A DNA stretch of 64,000 nucleotides from Atrichornis clamosus. Its lineage: Eukaryota; Chordata; Aves; Passeriformes; Menuridae. Location: NCBI GenBank assembly GCA_013400975.1, contig WBMZ01008622.1:124001-188000 (forward strand), given 5' to 3'. The translations under genes were made by a program, and so were the position numbers. Below, piece by piece: positions 51,101 to 62,631 of this stretch (the first letter of the stretch is position 1; each line of letters starts with the position of its first letter). Under the pieces are notes generated by a model. It searched no databases, was not told where the DNA came from, and worked only from the letters and a program-made list of their open reading frames with translations.

Positions 51101-52538
51101 TAGCAGAGAACAAAGTCTCCTTTCTGCTTTAGCAGTCACGTGCTCGCACAACGCAGAGACATCTGACACTGGTTAATATTTGAGAGCTCAGGGCTTTACT
51201 CTGTGTGGCATTTATAAGTGAGAGAAGCAACTCCTCCTTGCTGAGACTTTTGTGCTGCATAAGGCATCTCCCACGGTGCTGGAAGCATCTGTTGTCTGGT
51301 TTTTATGATATTTTTCATAACCCCCCTGTACACAGCCTTATGCCTGGAGCCCTTCTCTCTGGTCCCAGCTCTCACTGTAGCCTGTCTCCTGCTAAAGTGC
51401 TATCATCTGGTTGCCAAAGCCACACCAAGCACTCTGAGACAGTCTCTGTGAGTTTGCAGTCCCCTTGCAGAAGCCTAGATAGTCACCACTTGGTGACTCT
51501 CTATATATATTCCATTATAGGGTCAGGGTCCTCTCTCTTTCCTTTTCTGACTGAAAATTTCTGAGGTTTCACCATGTCTTTTATTTTTTTTTAATCTGTC
51601 ACTGCCATTTCTATAGCAAAGTCCTATTTTTCCCATCTAGCAAAATGCTTATCTTTTTTTTTTCACCCCAAAATAAAAGGAGGAAAAGTTTTCAGGAAAC
51701 CTTGGAAATTCTCCCACTGCCCCTTGTTATTTGACACAAGACACAAGTGGAGAGAGATTATTATATTATTTTAGCCCAACACTGGCTCATTTGGATTTCC
51801 AATCCCTCTATTTCTAGGAATTTTTCATTGCCTTTGTGCAATTGTTCTGGTCTTTTCTGGTCTCCTGGCTTTCCCCAGGGTTTAATAAAACTTAATATTT
51901 TCTCAATTTCTTGGATGCCCTTAACAATCAGTTTTACTGCACAGACATATAATAATAATTTTCAATTCTATTTCGATCCTTTTATACCCTTCCAGCTGTA
52001 AATGGATAAGGTCTTGTAAGAATGTTTATATGGAGTTAAGTTTACTGAAACCTATTTTGATTCAAGAGCAGGATATCCTTTTGCTGGATATGCTTTTCCC
52101 AGGCTATGTGAGCGCCTGCTGTCTCTCAGGCCTAAATTCTGCAAGCATTTATGCATGTGTTTAATTTGACAAATTAATTTCACTGGGACTGTCCCTGCAC
52201 AAGCCTTTGAGGAATCAAAGCCTTAACTGGCTTTCTGATGCTGTGTCCTTCCTTTCATGCAAATCCTCTCTACTACGAGGTCATCTAGGAATGTCTTTAA
52301 GGAGAGATTCTGTTTAAAGTGTGCTGCAGGACAGACTTCTGAAGAGACCCTGCCTTGTGTTCCCTGAGGGGCAGAGCTGGATCTGTTGGCTCCCCAGGTG
52401 ACCACCTGGGACCTGTGACCACCACGGGGCTTCCGTGCTCCTGTGGTCCAGAGTGACTGGTCAGTAATTTGCACGAGTGGAAGGAATGTGTGAGGAGCTC
52501 TGCTGCAGGAAACTCCTGCTCAGGGCATGGTTCTTGGT
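48139..52538. other. Non-coding stretch, no recognisable gene
   Basis: Unique DNA without identifiable transposons. It has a two-copy 30-bp tandem repeat (48621-48680). Open frames reach 121 codons (49344-49709, minus) and 119 codons (51205-51564, plus) with no domain. Short T runs and a (TA)n trace lie at about 51502-51510. No promoter, RNA gene or CpG island is seen. Confidence 0.55.
48621..48680 (+). repeat. Tandem duplication, 30-bp unit, two copies
   Basis: Units at 48621-48650 and 48651-48680 share GACAAC, TGGTTTGTAAA and GTG.AG. The unit is a multiple of three, and the frame reads DNVRWFVKVK then DNKPWFVKVQ. It is only about 80 bp downstream-open, so coding is unlikely. Confidence 0.8.
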
Positions 52539-52731
52539 AGATCACAGAATCACAGGATGATGGAATCGTTTGGGTTGGAAGGGACTGTAAAGATCCTCCA
52601 GTTCCAGCCCCCTGCCATGGGCAGGGACACCTTCCGCCCAACCAGGTTGCCCAGAGCCCCATCCAACCTGGCCTTGAACACTTCCAGGGGTGGGGCACCC
52701 ACAGCTTCTCTGGGAAACCTCTGTGCTGTGC
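52539..52731 (-). mobile_element. CR1 LINE, 3' part of a 5'-inverted insertion
   Basis: It starts AGATCACAGAATCACAGGAT and continues 'GTTTGGGTTGGAAGGGACTG', 'GCCATGGGCAGGGACACCTT', 'CATCCAACCTGGCCTTGAAC' and 'GGCACCCACAGCTTCTCTGG'. This is the last 190 bp or so of CR1 in reverse orientation. The complementary body segment lies downstream in the opposite orientation (52868-53035). Confidence 0.96.
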
Positions 52732-52867
52732 ACTTGGGTATTTCCATTCCCCGAGGAAGTGTAAGGTTGATCTTTGGCATGAAAATATGGATTTGGACCC
52801 AAAGAAGATGAAGTCTTGCTGGAGCAGATGAAACCATGTATGAGTGGAGGAGCTAGGGCTGTCTGTC

Positions 52868-53035
52868 AAGACCTGGGGGGGACCTGCTTGCTTTCTACGA
52901 GTCCCTGAAATGAGGTTGTGGCGAGGTGGGGGGTTTGCCTCTCCTCCCAGTCAGCCAAAGACAGGACAAGAGGAAATGGTCTCCAATTGCACCAGGGCAG
53001 GTTCATGAGGAATATTAGCCATCTCTTCGTCTTTT
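52868..53035 (+). mobile_element. CR1 LINE, inverted upstream part
   Basis: 'TCTACGAGTCCCTGAAATGA', 'CCTCTCCTCCCAGTCAGCCA', 'GACAAGAGGAAATGGTCTCC' and 'CAGGGCAGGTTCATGAGGAA' are CR1 blocks that normally lie just upstream of the segment at 52539-52731, here on the opposite strand. About 136 bp between the two pieces is not recognised. Confidence 0.85.
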
Positions 53036-56000
53036 TCTGAATCAAATCCATAACGAAAATATGGCATCTTCTGGGGCTGCTCTCTGTCATCCCTCAGCAT
53101 TAAAACCTTGAAGTTAACAAGTCTTTTTCAAGTGTGCAAGCAATTCTCTTTCTTCTTTGGACGCTGTTTAAAGTGGGTACTTAACTTCTGCAGCATGGGA
53201 GAAGTCTTGTCTCATTAATTTTTAGCCCACTTCTACATCACACAAACAGTAAAAAAGGGCCATAGAAAAGTGATGAATAACTTACTTTCTCTGAATCCAT
53301 CCCTCGAGTTTCTGGAGTTGTTATTTTCTATACTAGTGATGGATATTGAACTCCTGCTTTCTATGTAAAAGCAGGATTATTATTATGGGGAAATGACAGT
53401 TAGCTGATGAATAGGTAACTTTATCAGGATTGTTTTCATCATGCTGCTATGATGAAGAATAATCTGTAATTAGAAAGCTGTGTTGAAGTTTTTATTCTGG
53501 AATCATTCCACATATTCTCTGACAGGCAGGTTTATTAATGTCTTAATTTCAGTTTTGCATTTGCCCCTTTCTAAGTCTATGCCTTGCTATGCAGTACTGA
53601 GTTTGATCATTTATTATGTTCTCCTTGTCAGTTGGGAGGTGACCAAGGATAGGAGTGTGAATTCAGTAAATTCAGAACCATGAAAACGTTCTTTATCTCC
53701 ATTTAGATACATTTTGGAATCCCCTTGGAATTTAAGCAATAGGAGATTTAACTTATCTTTTAATTTTAGAGTTGTCTGAAACTTGATGAATATTGTAAAA
53801 AAATTGGTTAAAATTTATTGGTTATTGCATATTCCATGTCATCACCAGCAGTGAAAGATTTAAATGTATTTTAGCATCTAAACTGTCACAATCAGTTATC
53901 CCACCTAGAGACTGCTTGCAAGATTAGAAAAGCAATGGTGTTTCTTGGCTTACGTGCAAATTTCTTCCTAAAATGTTGGTTTTTTTAGATGATGGCATCT
54001 AGAAACTTGTTTTCACAATAGACATTGGACTAGAGCTCCAGGGAAGGTCACAGCAGAGTGGGAAGCAAAGTTTCTCTGCACATCCCAATTGCTCTCTCAT
54101 CCTTTGGACAGGGGCTCTTGGCAATCCTGCTGGTGGCAGGTCCCTCTTCTGCACCTGGCTGGCTTGTGGGGGTTGTGCTGCTCCCTTTCCACTCTCCAAC
54201 AGCAGATGGGGATGCTCCATTGACAGAACAGATCCTCTCTACTGCCTCAGAATGTGATGAAGAATTAATTGCACAGTCATTTAGACTTCAGACAGAAATG
54301 TAAGCCCCCATCCCAAAGACTGTTGCTTATCAAGCAACATCCCAGCTTATCTGAGCTCTGCTGTGTGTGTACCTTGAGGCAGAAACATGACAATTTAGAA
54401 ATTGCAATCTGAATAAACCACTGCCTTTTAGCGTGTTTGTTTGTTTTTCACTCCCATTGTTCTGAGGGAATTGTGTGGTGGATGGTGGCTTTGGCAGCCG
54501 GCTGCAGAAGTTGGGAAGCTGCACTTTTCCCAGGGAGTGTCACCACACATTTTTGAATGCCACCCTTCTCATTTGTAGCAGTGACTGTTGCCTTCTTGCT
54601 GGATATCCTGGAGGATGGAGTGACTGGCATCACAGCCCTTTTCCCACTTCAGGCATAATGAACTCGTATTGAGTGTGACAGGCAGAGCTGAGATCGTGAT
54701 TATGGGGAGGGGCAGAGTTTAAATGGTCAAAAGTGGTTGGGAATGAGGATGTACACACGACAGTGGAGGATATTCACCTGTATAACTGTGAACTGGTGTT
54801 GACAGAACAAGCTGAAATGTTTCTTGGGGATATTTCTGGTGAAGTTGGTGCTGATGCTGACAGGAACATCTATGGCTCTGAGGAACAGCTTGGGTTTGCA
54901 GTAGCCAACCAGTTCATCAAGCAGAACTGGGGTTTGATAAACTAGAAATTGTCTTCTGTGTTGGGGTTTGCCCCAGGCCCCCAGCCCTGTGCTGCTCTCT
55001 TGCTTTTCAGATACCCTGGAGCCAGAGCCTCTGCACCAGAACAGCAGCGTCTTTGGTCTTTGCTGATACAGAAAGTCATTTATCTTCTTGTGTCTTGCTG
55101 TGCAGAGCAATAAGGGCTTCAAGCAGACAGGGCTTCTGGTTTCTGGAAAATAAGCTAACAAACTCCACTTTGCAAGATTACGATTTCCTCTTACTATTTT
55201 TGGAAGTGTTTATTTTAAAACCCTGAAATTAATCTCAGGAATGCCAAGCAGCACTTTAAAGAAGGAGGGGTGATGGGGCCTGGGGAGGAGGGAACTGGAG
55301 GAGAGCTTATGTCACTGAGTTTTCTTCATGTAATTGAGTTTGTTCTTTAATCACAAAAAACAGTCATTTGGTTCTGAAATAACTGTCATTGCAGTACACC
55401 CTTCTCCCTTCTGATTTCTGCCATTTTTGGCAAACACTGCATACAGTACAAAGGCCTTTGCGGAGTTATTAATCATGTTTGGCAGCCAGGCTGCACTAAT
55501 CTACTGTCTGGAAGCAGGGAAATCACTAACTCGTGTGTTTTGAGATGTAGTGATTAAAGCTCTTTATGCCTTTCTTGCTGCAATGAGAACTGCAGGAAAA
55601 AACTGGATGGCCATGGGAAAAGCAGAGCTCCTCAGTCCTTCACTCCATCCCACAGCCCTAACCTGTGCTGTGCTGGGACCAGAGTTGGATCAAAATGGAC
55701 AGTTTTGTGGGATGCTGTCGGTGCAAAGCACCAGGGAAGTGGCAGCCGTGGTGGTGGGAATTGGTAGTTTTCCCATCAGGAATTTTGAAACTAGGTTCCC
55801 TGTTGAAGAGAGATGATTTGACTGTAAAGGGATCAAAGCCTCTTTCTTTCTCTCTAGCCCAGTGGCCACATCCTTCATGCCTGCATTTGAATGCATCAGG
55901 CGTGGAAAAGTGGTGTCAGTAACTCAGAACTTGCAGCCAGCAGAAAGGGACTGCACGAGTGTGCTCTACTCCATCAATCAGCGCTTCACAGACACCAGGG

Positions 56001-59000
56001 CAGCAGTTCACCTCCAAATCAAGTCAGTACTTTGGCTGTGAACACCCTCAAGTTCCAGCTGTACCTGAAGTTAAAGCACTGACAAACATTAACTGTTCTG
56101 TATCTCACAAACGGCTCCTACCTGTGCAGAAGGAGAAGCTGACTCAGCTCTGAAAAGACCTGCAGGGTCTCAATTCTGGGTGCAGATTTTTGGCCTAATG
56201 CTATGGCCCAGCATGCAGGGAATAGAAGCCAGATCTGTGTTGGCAAAATGATTGCTTGTGGCAGACAGACCTGCAGTGATTTTTCACTTCATTGATGGCC
56301 AGCACATGAATGCTGTGTTGGTTACACGGAGATTAGTGGTACAGGATACTCTTGGACAGGACCAGTGTAATCTATGCTTCAGTTTTATTATTTTCAGTCA
56401 CTCCTTTTTTCATTCATATACAGTGCCGTGGTTCTGTTAGGCACTTCCTGACCAGGTGGATTTTAAATGAAGGTTTCCTATTGCCAAGTAATTGAAATGA
56501 AAGCTAATGGTGCGTATCACTCCCTATTCAGTGGGAAAAGTGGTCTAGGTAAAGGTGCTTCTGACTGAGTGTTTGACTTCTTACCAGTGGTAAAGAGTTT
56601 CTTAAAGAGTGTTAGCAGTTTGTTCAAGGTCTGTCTAATCCACTTACAAGAGAGTTAGTGCACTTAAAAAAAATAAATTGAAGTTACTATGACATTGATG
56701 ATTCAATGTGGGCCTCTCAGTTTTACCTCAAAAATTGAAGCTGAGAGTTTTGGGAAAACCAGAAAGGAGAATAGTTTGTCTCAGAAGAAATATTCTCCTT
56801 CATCCTGCCTGAGAAGTTACGGATGTTAAAGCTCGTCTTCCTGTGGGTAAGGAAGGCCAGCATCAGTGATTCTACAAGACCACGTTTTCTTCACGTGCCA
56901 TGAAGTGACAAGGGCACTGAAAACTCAGGGCTAAGAAAACAACTTGATCCATTTTCTTTTCTTTTCCTCAGTCTGAGCTGGTCTTTCATTCAGTTACCTT
57001 TTGAGACTTTTTAACACAGTAAGAAATAGCCTAGGCAGCAGATTGGTTTTCATGGACTTTGTATCTAATGGCTTTAAACTGTATTAATTTACTGTCCTGA
57101 AAACATAATAGAACAGTAATGACTCAGTGATCTGCAGTGGAACTCAAGAGATTAAATCCCCTTTTCTGCTGTACAGGATGACACTGCTTGTTGCATCACA
57201 CAACACAAAATAGGTCTGAGGTACTTCTTGCATTTGGTGTTGTACACAATGAAATTAGAGCATAAGAGAGTTATAGAGGACTCCAGTCTTAATCTTAGTA
57301 GCGGAAAAACCTCTGTAACAGCCAATTTTGTTTACAACAAGTTTTCAAGTAAGAAATGATTTACTGAAAATCAGAATCATTTATGAAATCACATTAATTC
57401 CATTTTCCTGGTCAAGATTTCTATGAGCTTTGGAATCTATTTAGTTTGTATTTCAGATATATTTCTGGGATTGATTTATTATTTGGTTTAGTTTTCTGTA
57501 GTTTCTGTCATGCTTTTGTTCTGCAAGTACTTTTTTTTTTAATAGGTTTGTTTGTTCCTATCCCATTAAACCTTGTGGAAAAGTTCTATTTTGAGCCAAA
57601 ACTGTGTTTGCAATTCTGTATCTTTCCCCCTCTTTCTTTAGAAGTGGTCTATGCTCCATAGATCAGGGTGGAAAGACATGTCCTAATAGCGATTTTTTTT
57701 TTTTTTCAGCATTGAATTTGTTTTTTCCTCTGTGCCTGCCTGTTTTCCGGAGTATCTTGAGGTGTCAGTGGGGATTTGCATACCAGCCACTGGATTTAAA
57801 TTTTCACTTGCTGAGCATTGGCCTTGGATTTATTGCTGTTATTGACCAGGCTGGCTGGATGTTGCCCCTGGGGAAATAATCCAGAGCACCACTGATAAGA
57901 CGCTGAGCACAGCAGCAAAGCGCATCACGGTTTAGAGCACTAAGCGGGGCTGAACAGCTGCTTGTGGATGCTATCCCACCCTCCATTCCCAAGCATCCCT
58001 GGGACACTGAGATGCATAAGCAGGGCTGCAGTGGTGCTGGAAGCCTGCAGGAGCAGACGCTGCTGACTCCCAGGGTTTGGTTTATTGGACGGGTTAATGT
58101 CAGTGGTGCTTTTCCTAAGTTCCCGCAGCTCCGTCTGGGGAGAGCTGTCTCCAGACAGCCTTGACAGCTTGCTCTGAATTTTAAGATGAAATTGTGGGGG
58201 TCATCTCTAAATGTTGAAGTCTGTGTTTCTGTGTATTTCAGTGAGGAAATACGAGTGTTCACCAATTCCATTATCATGTAGCACAGGGGAGAGTGAGAAC
58301 GACTCAAATGGCTTTCCTGTGCCTTATGCTTCACCCTTCCTGGTGATGACCTGCACACCTTTTCATAAAGTTTAGGAATAAAAATGTTGTTTGGTACCCC
58401 AAACATTGGGTGTTTGCGCAGTGAGGTAAATGCTTATGTCTGACAGTGAGGAAGAGGGGAGGGGAAGCAAATTGTTCATAAAGTCCTCAGTTAAAGCCCA
58501 ATCAGCTGAACCTGTAAAGTTCAAGAAGGTGTAAACACTAGTTTAACAGTCTATGAAAGTTAAATTTTGTCTCTGTTTCCTTAACAAACAACCAGAGGAA
58601 TGCCAGTGGATGGACAGAAAGCATAGCTAATGCAGGAATTTCTCCCTCTTAAGAGAGCGTAAGTTTCGTGTTAAATCCTGTTTTTTACTGTCCTGAATTT
58701 GTGCTACTAATTCAATATTTTTCACTGCTGCTGCATTTTTGTGACACTATGTCTTAAACTGCAGTCCTGAGCTGTTAAATTCTTTTAGCCAATATATTTA
58801 TATTTTCATTTTATATAGTACTTTTATAACATGTTGAAGCAGAAGTAGCTTCACCTGTCTGAAACTTCTAAACCCAAAAAGCTGAAGGTCATTCCCAAAT
58901 GAGGAGCCTACTATGAAGAAAAGTGAAGTGAGACTGGAAGGATTCTTCTCAGCCTGGATATATCTGAGCCAGGTACAAGAAACTCAACAGTGAGCTCCTC

Positions 59001-61326
59001 AGTAGGGAGCTCCACACGGACAAAATTGTTTGTCTAAAATGATACCATGGAGGCCACTGTCCATCTGGCTTCCTCCACTGGTAAAGGAACCACACATTTA
59101 AGAGAGCTGTAGCTGTTGCAAAAGGCCCCTCTGCCATCTTTTCTCCCCGAGCTCCATCTGAGCCACAGACACAGGAGTTTGGGGTGGAGAATATGGATTT
59201 ACAAACTGCTGACTGTACCTACTAAGGGTTTGTGGTGATTAGTTACATCCCCACTGCTAGGAATTGTCTTGCTGCACCCATAACTCACAGTGGGGTGTGG
59301 CTGGGATCTGGATGCTTTGGTTTTGGGGTGCTTTGGTGAATCAGGGGAGTGTCTGTTCACACAGAAATCTGACACTGTGACTTTTCTCTTGCTCCTCAGG
59401 TATGAAGCAGAGCTGCTGAAGCCAAGACTTCAGTGGATGGGGGGACTGGACTCCTGGGAGGGACAACAGTGACTGTCCCAGCTTCAGGATGCACAGCCAA
59501 GCAGGATCTCAAAGTCATTCTTTCCTGCTTTCCTGTGCCCAGCTGTGCACAGAATGAAATACAGGTGAGAGCAGTAGTGTTGGTTCTTCTGAGCCCAACA
59601 GTGACAAACCTCGGCAAGACCATTGCAGCACACTGGAAAACCTCAGATGGTAATTCATGGGTGTGTTTGTCCTGAAGTGGTTCGCTGGAGAGAAGAGAGT
59701 CCAGTGCAGCAGATACTGGGAGCAGAGTCTCCTCTCCCCAGAAGATCTAAAGGGTTGTGACATGCTGGGTTGTACTGCTGCAGCCCTCTGAAAACACAGC
59801 ACCCCCTTCCCTCCCATATCTACCCCTCCATGGCACCCTTTTATTTGAGCTCTGGTTGAAATAAATCCAATACCACTTTGCAAAGGAAAGGTAAGATCTG
59901 GGGTGGTTGTGTTCAGTTTGTGCTGGATTTTGATTTGTATCTTAATGTCCTTCTCAACCAACTTAGTTGTTGAAATAATAGAAATATTTACAATTGCTTT
60001 TGGATATTTGAAGTCTACAACAATCTTTGGTCCTATGCCTTCATCTGCAAACATTGGCCTTCACATGCAAATCAGATCATTGCCTGAACAAATAATGACT
60101 AAGAGTCCAAATTCTATTGTTTTCACAAATACCACTTGACATGTGAAAAATTTCGAATTGCATAATGTACAACTGAGCCTTGTTTCCCCAGGCACTGCAG
60201 TGGAAGAAATCAGGTTCTGAGAGGCACCACCACATAGAAAGAGATTTTTAGTTTCTACTGTGACTCACTCTGGTATCCTCCATGACAATCTTTATTGTCT
60301 GCTAAATTAGCACAGGGGTGATGCTTGTTAAGTCATGGGGTCTCAAATACTCTGCAACTGCCTTCTGAGAAAATAATTTCAGCTCAGACACCTGTGAAGC
60401 CTGGGAAGAAATCTTTTGGGTCATCAGTTCTTTCTTACTGTCTTCCAGAAGGCAACCAAAATCTGTCTTGGATGAAGTTAGAATTTCCCTTCACCTCTGT
60501 TCTTACTGAAAAATTTTCCAGAAGATCTCTGCTCTTTTTTTTTATTTTCTACACATTGAACATATCTTTATTGTAATGCAATCACAGAAAAGGGCTGGAA
60601 AGTACATTTTCAAGGTGTTGTATCTAATTGTCAGTTTATTTTGCATGCAAATTCCAGTTTTTCAAAGAGTGCAATTAAATATTCTGACTATCATTTAAAA
60701 TATTTACAATTCCCTTAGTCAGATAAGACACAATATTTTTAGTTGAAGATATTCCCCAGACATCTGCTTTTTTCTAGCCCATATGGTGGAATGTGTGCCA
60801 CATCTCATCTGTACGTTATGCCGTATAATTGCTGCCAAAAAGGATTCTGAGTTGCTATCTAAAGGAAAGCTATTCAGTAATCTGGCAAAAACCCTTTACA
60901 GAACTCTACCTTTCATAATCTCCGAGCAACCAGACACCAGAATCATATTCTGCCCTTTGTATTGAAATACTGCTGGAAAGTGGTGGAATCATTAGTGGTG
61001 TGCTGGCTTAGTCTGCGACCCTCTTGAACAATCCCCCAGCTGACCTGCCCCTGTTCCACCAAGGATCTTTCACCAGTGGATTTTTTCCTCTGCTTTTGCT
61101 AGTATAATCCAAAGGCTGCAGTGAAACTCTCTTGATTGCTAACTGGAGATTAAATAACACCAGAAATGGATACCGATGCCTTTTTGTTGTTAGAGCTAGA
61201 GGACTTCATACTGGATTTAGATTTTCTCTGGAACATTTTGGGGAAATGAGGTTTGGTTTAGGATATTCTCCAATTAAACTGTGATTTATAAATTATATTC
61301 TGATATTTCAGCTAGACTTAAATGAC
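53036..61326. other. Non-coding stretch, no recognisable gene
   Basis: The longest stretch without an identified transposon. It has T-runs at 57529-57540 and 57692-57707 and AT-rich blocks at 53240-53900 and 60540-60780. Open frames include 200 codons (57804-58406, minus) and 179 codons (59515-60054, minus), without domains and overlapped by plus-strand frames. Splice-like acceptors precede open segments at 58242 (listed separately) and 59401. The frames at 54058-54303 and 54733-54945 resemble no protein I know. Confidence 0.55.
58242..58382 (+). other. Weak candidate terminal exon with poly(A) signal
   Basis: The acceptor-like TTTCTGTGTATTTCAG is followed by a 43-codon open segment (58244-58372, including KYECSPIPLSCSTGESEND) and a TAG at 58373-58375. 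An AATAAA then begins two bases later (58377-58382). Such a short 3' UTR would be unusual. It could be the last exon of a small or non-coding transcript, or chance; no protein family is recognised. Confidence 0.18.
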
Positions 61327-61400
61327 AGAGAAGGAGGGGGGTTGGGGAGGGAGGAGGAGAGAGAAAGGGAGAGGGGGAGAGAGAGAGAGAGAGAGAGAGA
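61327..61400 (+). repeat. Purine tract ending in (GA)n
   Basis: An almost uninterrupted G/A tract with runs of six, four, three and five G's, ending in about twelve GA dinucleotides. It stops exactly at the 3' terminus of the adjacent reverse CR1. It could form a triplex or G-quadruplex and is a likely sequencing and assembly trouble spot. Confidence 0.9.
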
Positions 61401-62613
61401 CACAGAATCATAGAATGTTAAGGGATTGGAATGAACCTAAAAGACCATCTAGACCCAACACTCCTGACATGGGCAGGGACACCTCCCAGTAGACCAGGTC
61501 GCTCAAAGCCCATCTAACCTGTCTTTGAACACTGCCAAGGTTGAATCATTCACAACATCTCTGGGCAACCTGTTCCAGTGTCTAACCACTTTCATAGTAA
61601 AAAAATTCTTCCTAATATAAAACCTAAATTTTCCCTCTTTCAATTTGTGCCCATTACTCCTCATCACTAAATTTCTGATGAAGAGAGTCCTTCTCTGGCT
61701 TCCCTGTGGGCCCTCTTCAGATACTGGAAAGTGCTGTGAGGTCTTTACACAACCTTCTCTTCTCCAGGCTGAACAGCCCCAACTTCCTCAGGGAGGGCCT
61801 TTGTAGGGGAGGTGCTCCAGTCCTCTAATCATCTTCATGGCCTCCTCTGGACTTGCTCCAACAGTTCCATGTCCTCTCTTGTTGGGGACACCAGACCTGT
61901 ACACAATACCCAGGGAGGGGTTTCACAAGGGTGGAGTAAAGGGGGACAATCACCTCCTTCTCCCTGCTGCCCACACTCCTTTGGATGCAGCCCAGGATTC
62001 ATTTGGCTTTCTGGGCCACCAGCACACGCTGCTGGCTCATGCTGAGTTTCACCAACCATCACCCCCAGGTCTTTCTCCGCAGGGCTGCTCTCCATCACTT
62101 CTCCACCCAACCTGGGATTGTGCCTGGGATTGCCATGACCCACGTGTAGGACCCTGCACCTGGTTCTGTTGAACTTCACGAGGTTTGATTGACCCCACTT
62201 CTCCAGCCTGTCCAGTCCCTCTGGATGGCATCCCTTCCCTCCAGCCTGTGACTGCACCACACAGCTTGGGGTCATCAGCAAATGTGCTGAGGGTGCCCTC
62301 GGTCCCACTGTCCCTGTCACCAACCAAGNTCAAGCCTGTGACTGCACCACACAGCTTGGGGTCATCAGCAAATGTGCTGAGGGTGCCCTCGGTCCCACTG
62401 TCCCTGTCACCAACCAAGATGTTGAATAATATCAGCCCCAGTGCTGACAAGAGGGACACCACTCGTCACTGGTCTCCCCGTGAACAAAGACCCGTTGACC
62501 ACAACACTTTGGGTGTAGCCATCCAGCCAGTTCTTTATCCACCAAGTGGTCCATCCATCAAATCCATGTCTCTCCAATTTGGAGACAAGGATGTCACATA
62601 GGACAGTATCAAA
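61401..62613 (-). mobile_element. CR1 LINE, 1.2 kb, with RT-domain remnant
   Basis: It starts CACAGAATCATAGAATGTTA and runs through the CR1 3' UTR into ORF2. Read on the minus strand, 62610 to about 61830, it gives the C-terminal half of the reverse transcriptase in broken frames: 'DTVLCDILVSKLERHGFDG', 'WIKNWLDGYTQSVV', '[19 protein letters not shown]', the FADD catalytic box, and 'SSPAEKDLGVMV'. ORF2 of CR1 encodes an endonuclease and reverse transcriptase. Only the end is present, with substitutions and frame changes, so the copy is 5'-truncated and inactive. It contains the 90-bp duplication at 62243-62418 and is the longest transposon in the window. Confidence 0.96.
62243..62418 (+). repeat. 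Exact 86-bp tandem duplication (90-bp period) around an N
   Basis: 62243-62328 and 62333-62418 are identical over 86 bases; an ambiguous base at 62329 and three further bases lie between them. The repeated segment encodes the FADD box of the CR1 reverse transcriptase on the minus strand, so that motif appears twice in frame. Perfect identity inside an otherwise diverged old element points to an assembly or gap-filling artefact. Confidence 0.95.
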
Positions 62614-62631
62614 TATATTTTTATATATATG
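62611..62631 (+). repeat. (TA)-rich run at the CR1 5' truncation point
   Basis: AAATATATTTTTATATATAT borders the truncated 5' end of the CR1 and may be part of the original target site. Confidence 0.7.

Noticed and set aside
52297..52869. 190-codon minus-strand open frame
   Set aside because: Its middle is the CR1 3' end, which is non-coding in the element.
54058..54303. 81-codon frame with a hydrophobic N-terminal half
   Set aside because: The minus strand is equally open, and no known protein resembles it.
57804..58406. 200-codon minus-strand open frame
   Set aside because: No family resemblance; overlaps a plus-strand frame and a splice-like site; composition ordinary for non-coding DNA.
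61812..62601. Several plus- and minus-strand frames of up to 162 codons treated as possible genes
   Set aside because: They lie inside the CR1 element; the minus-strand ones are remnants of its reverse transcriptase and the plus-strand ones are shadows.
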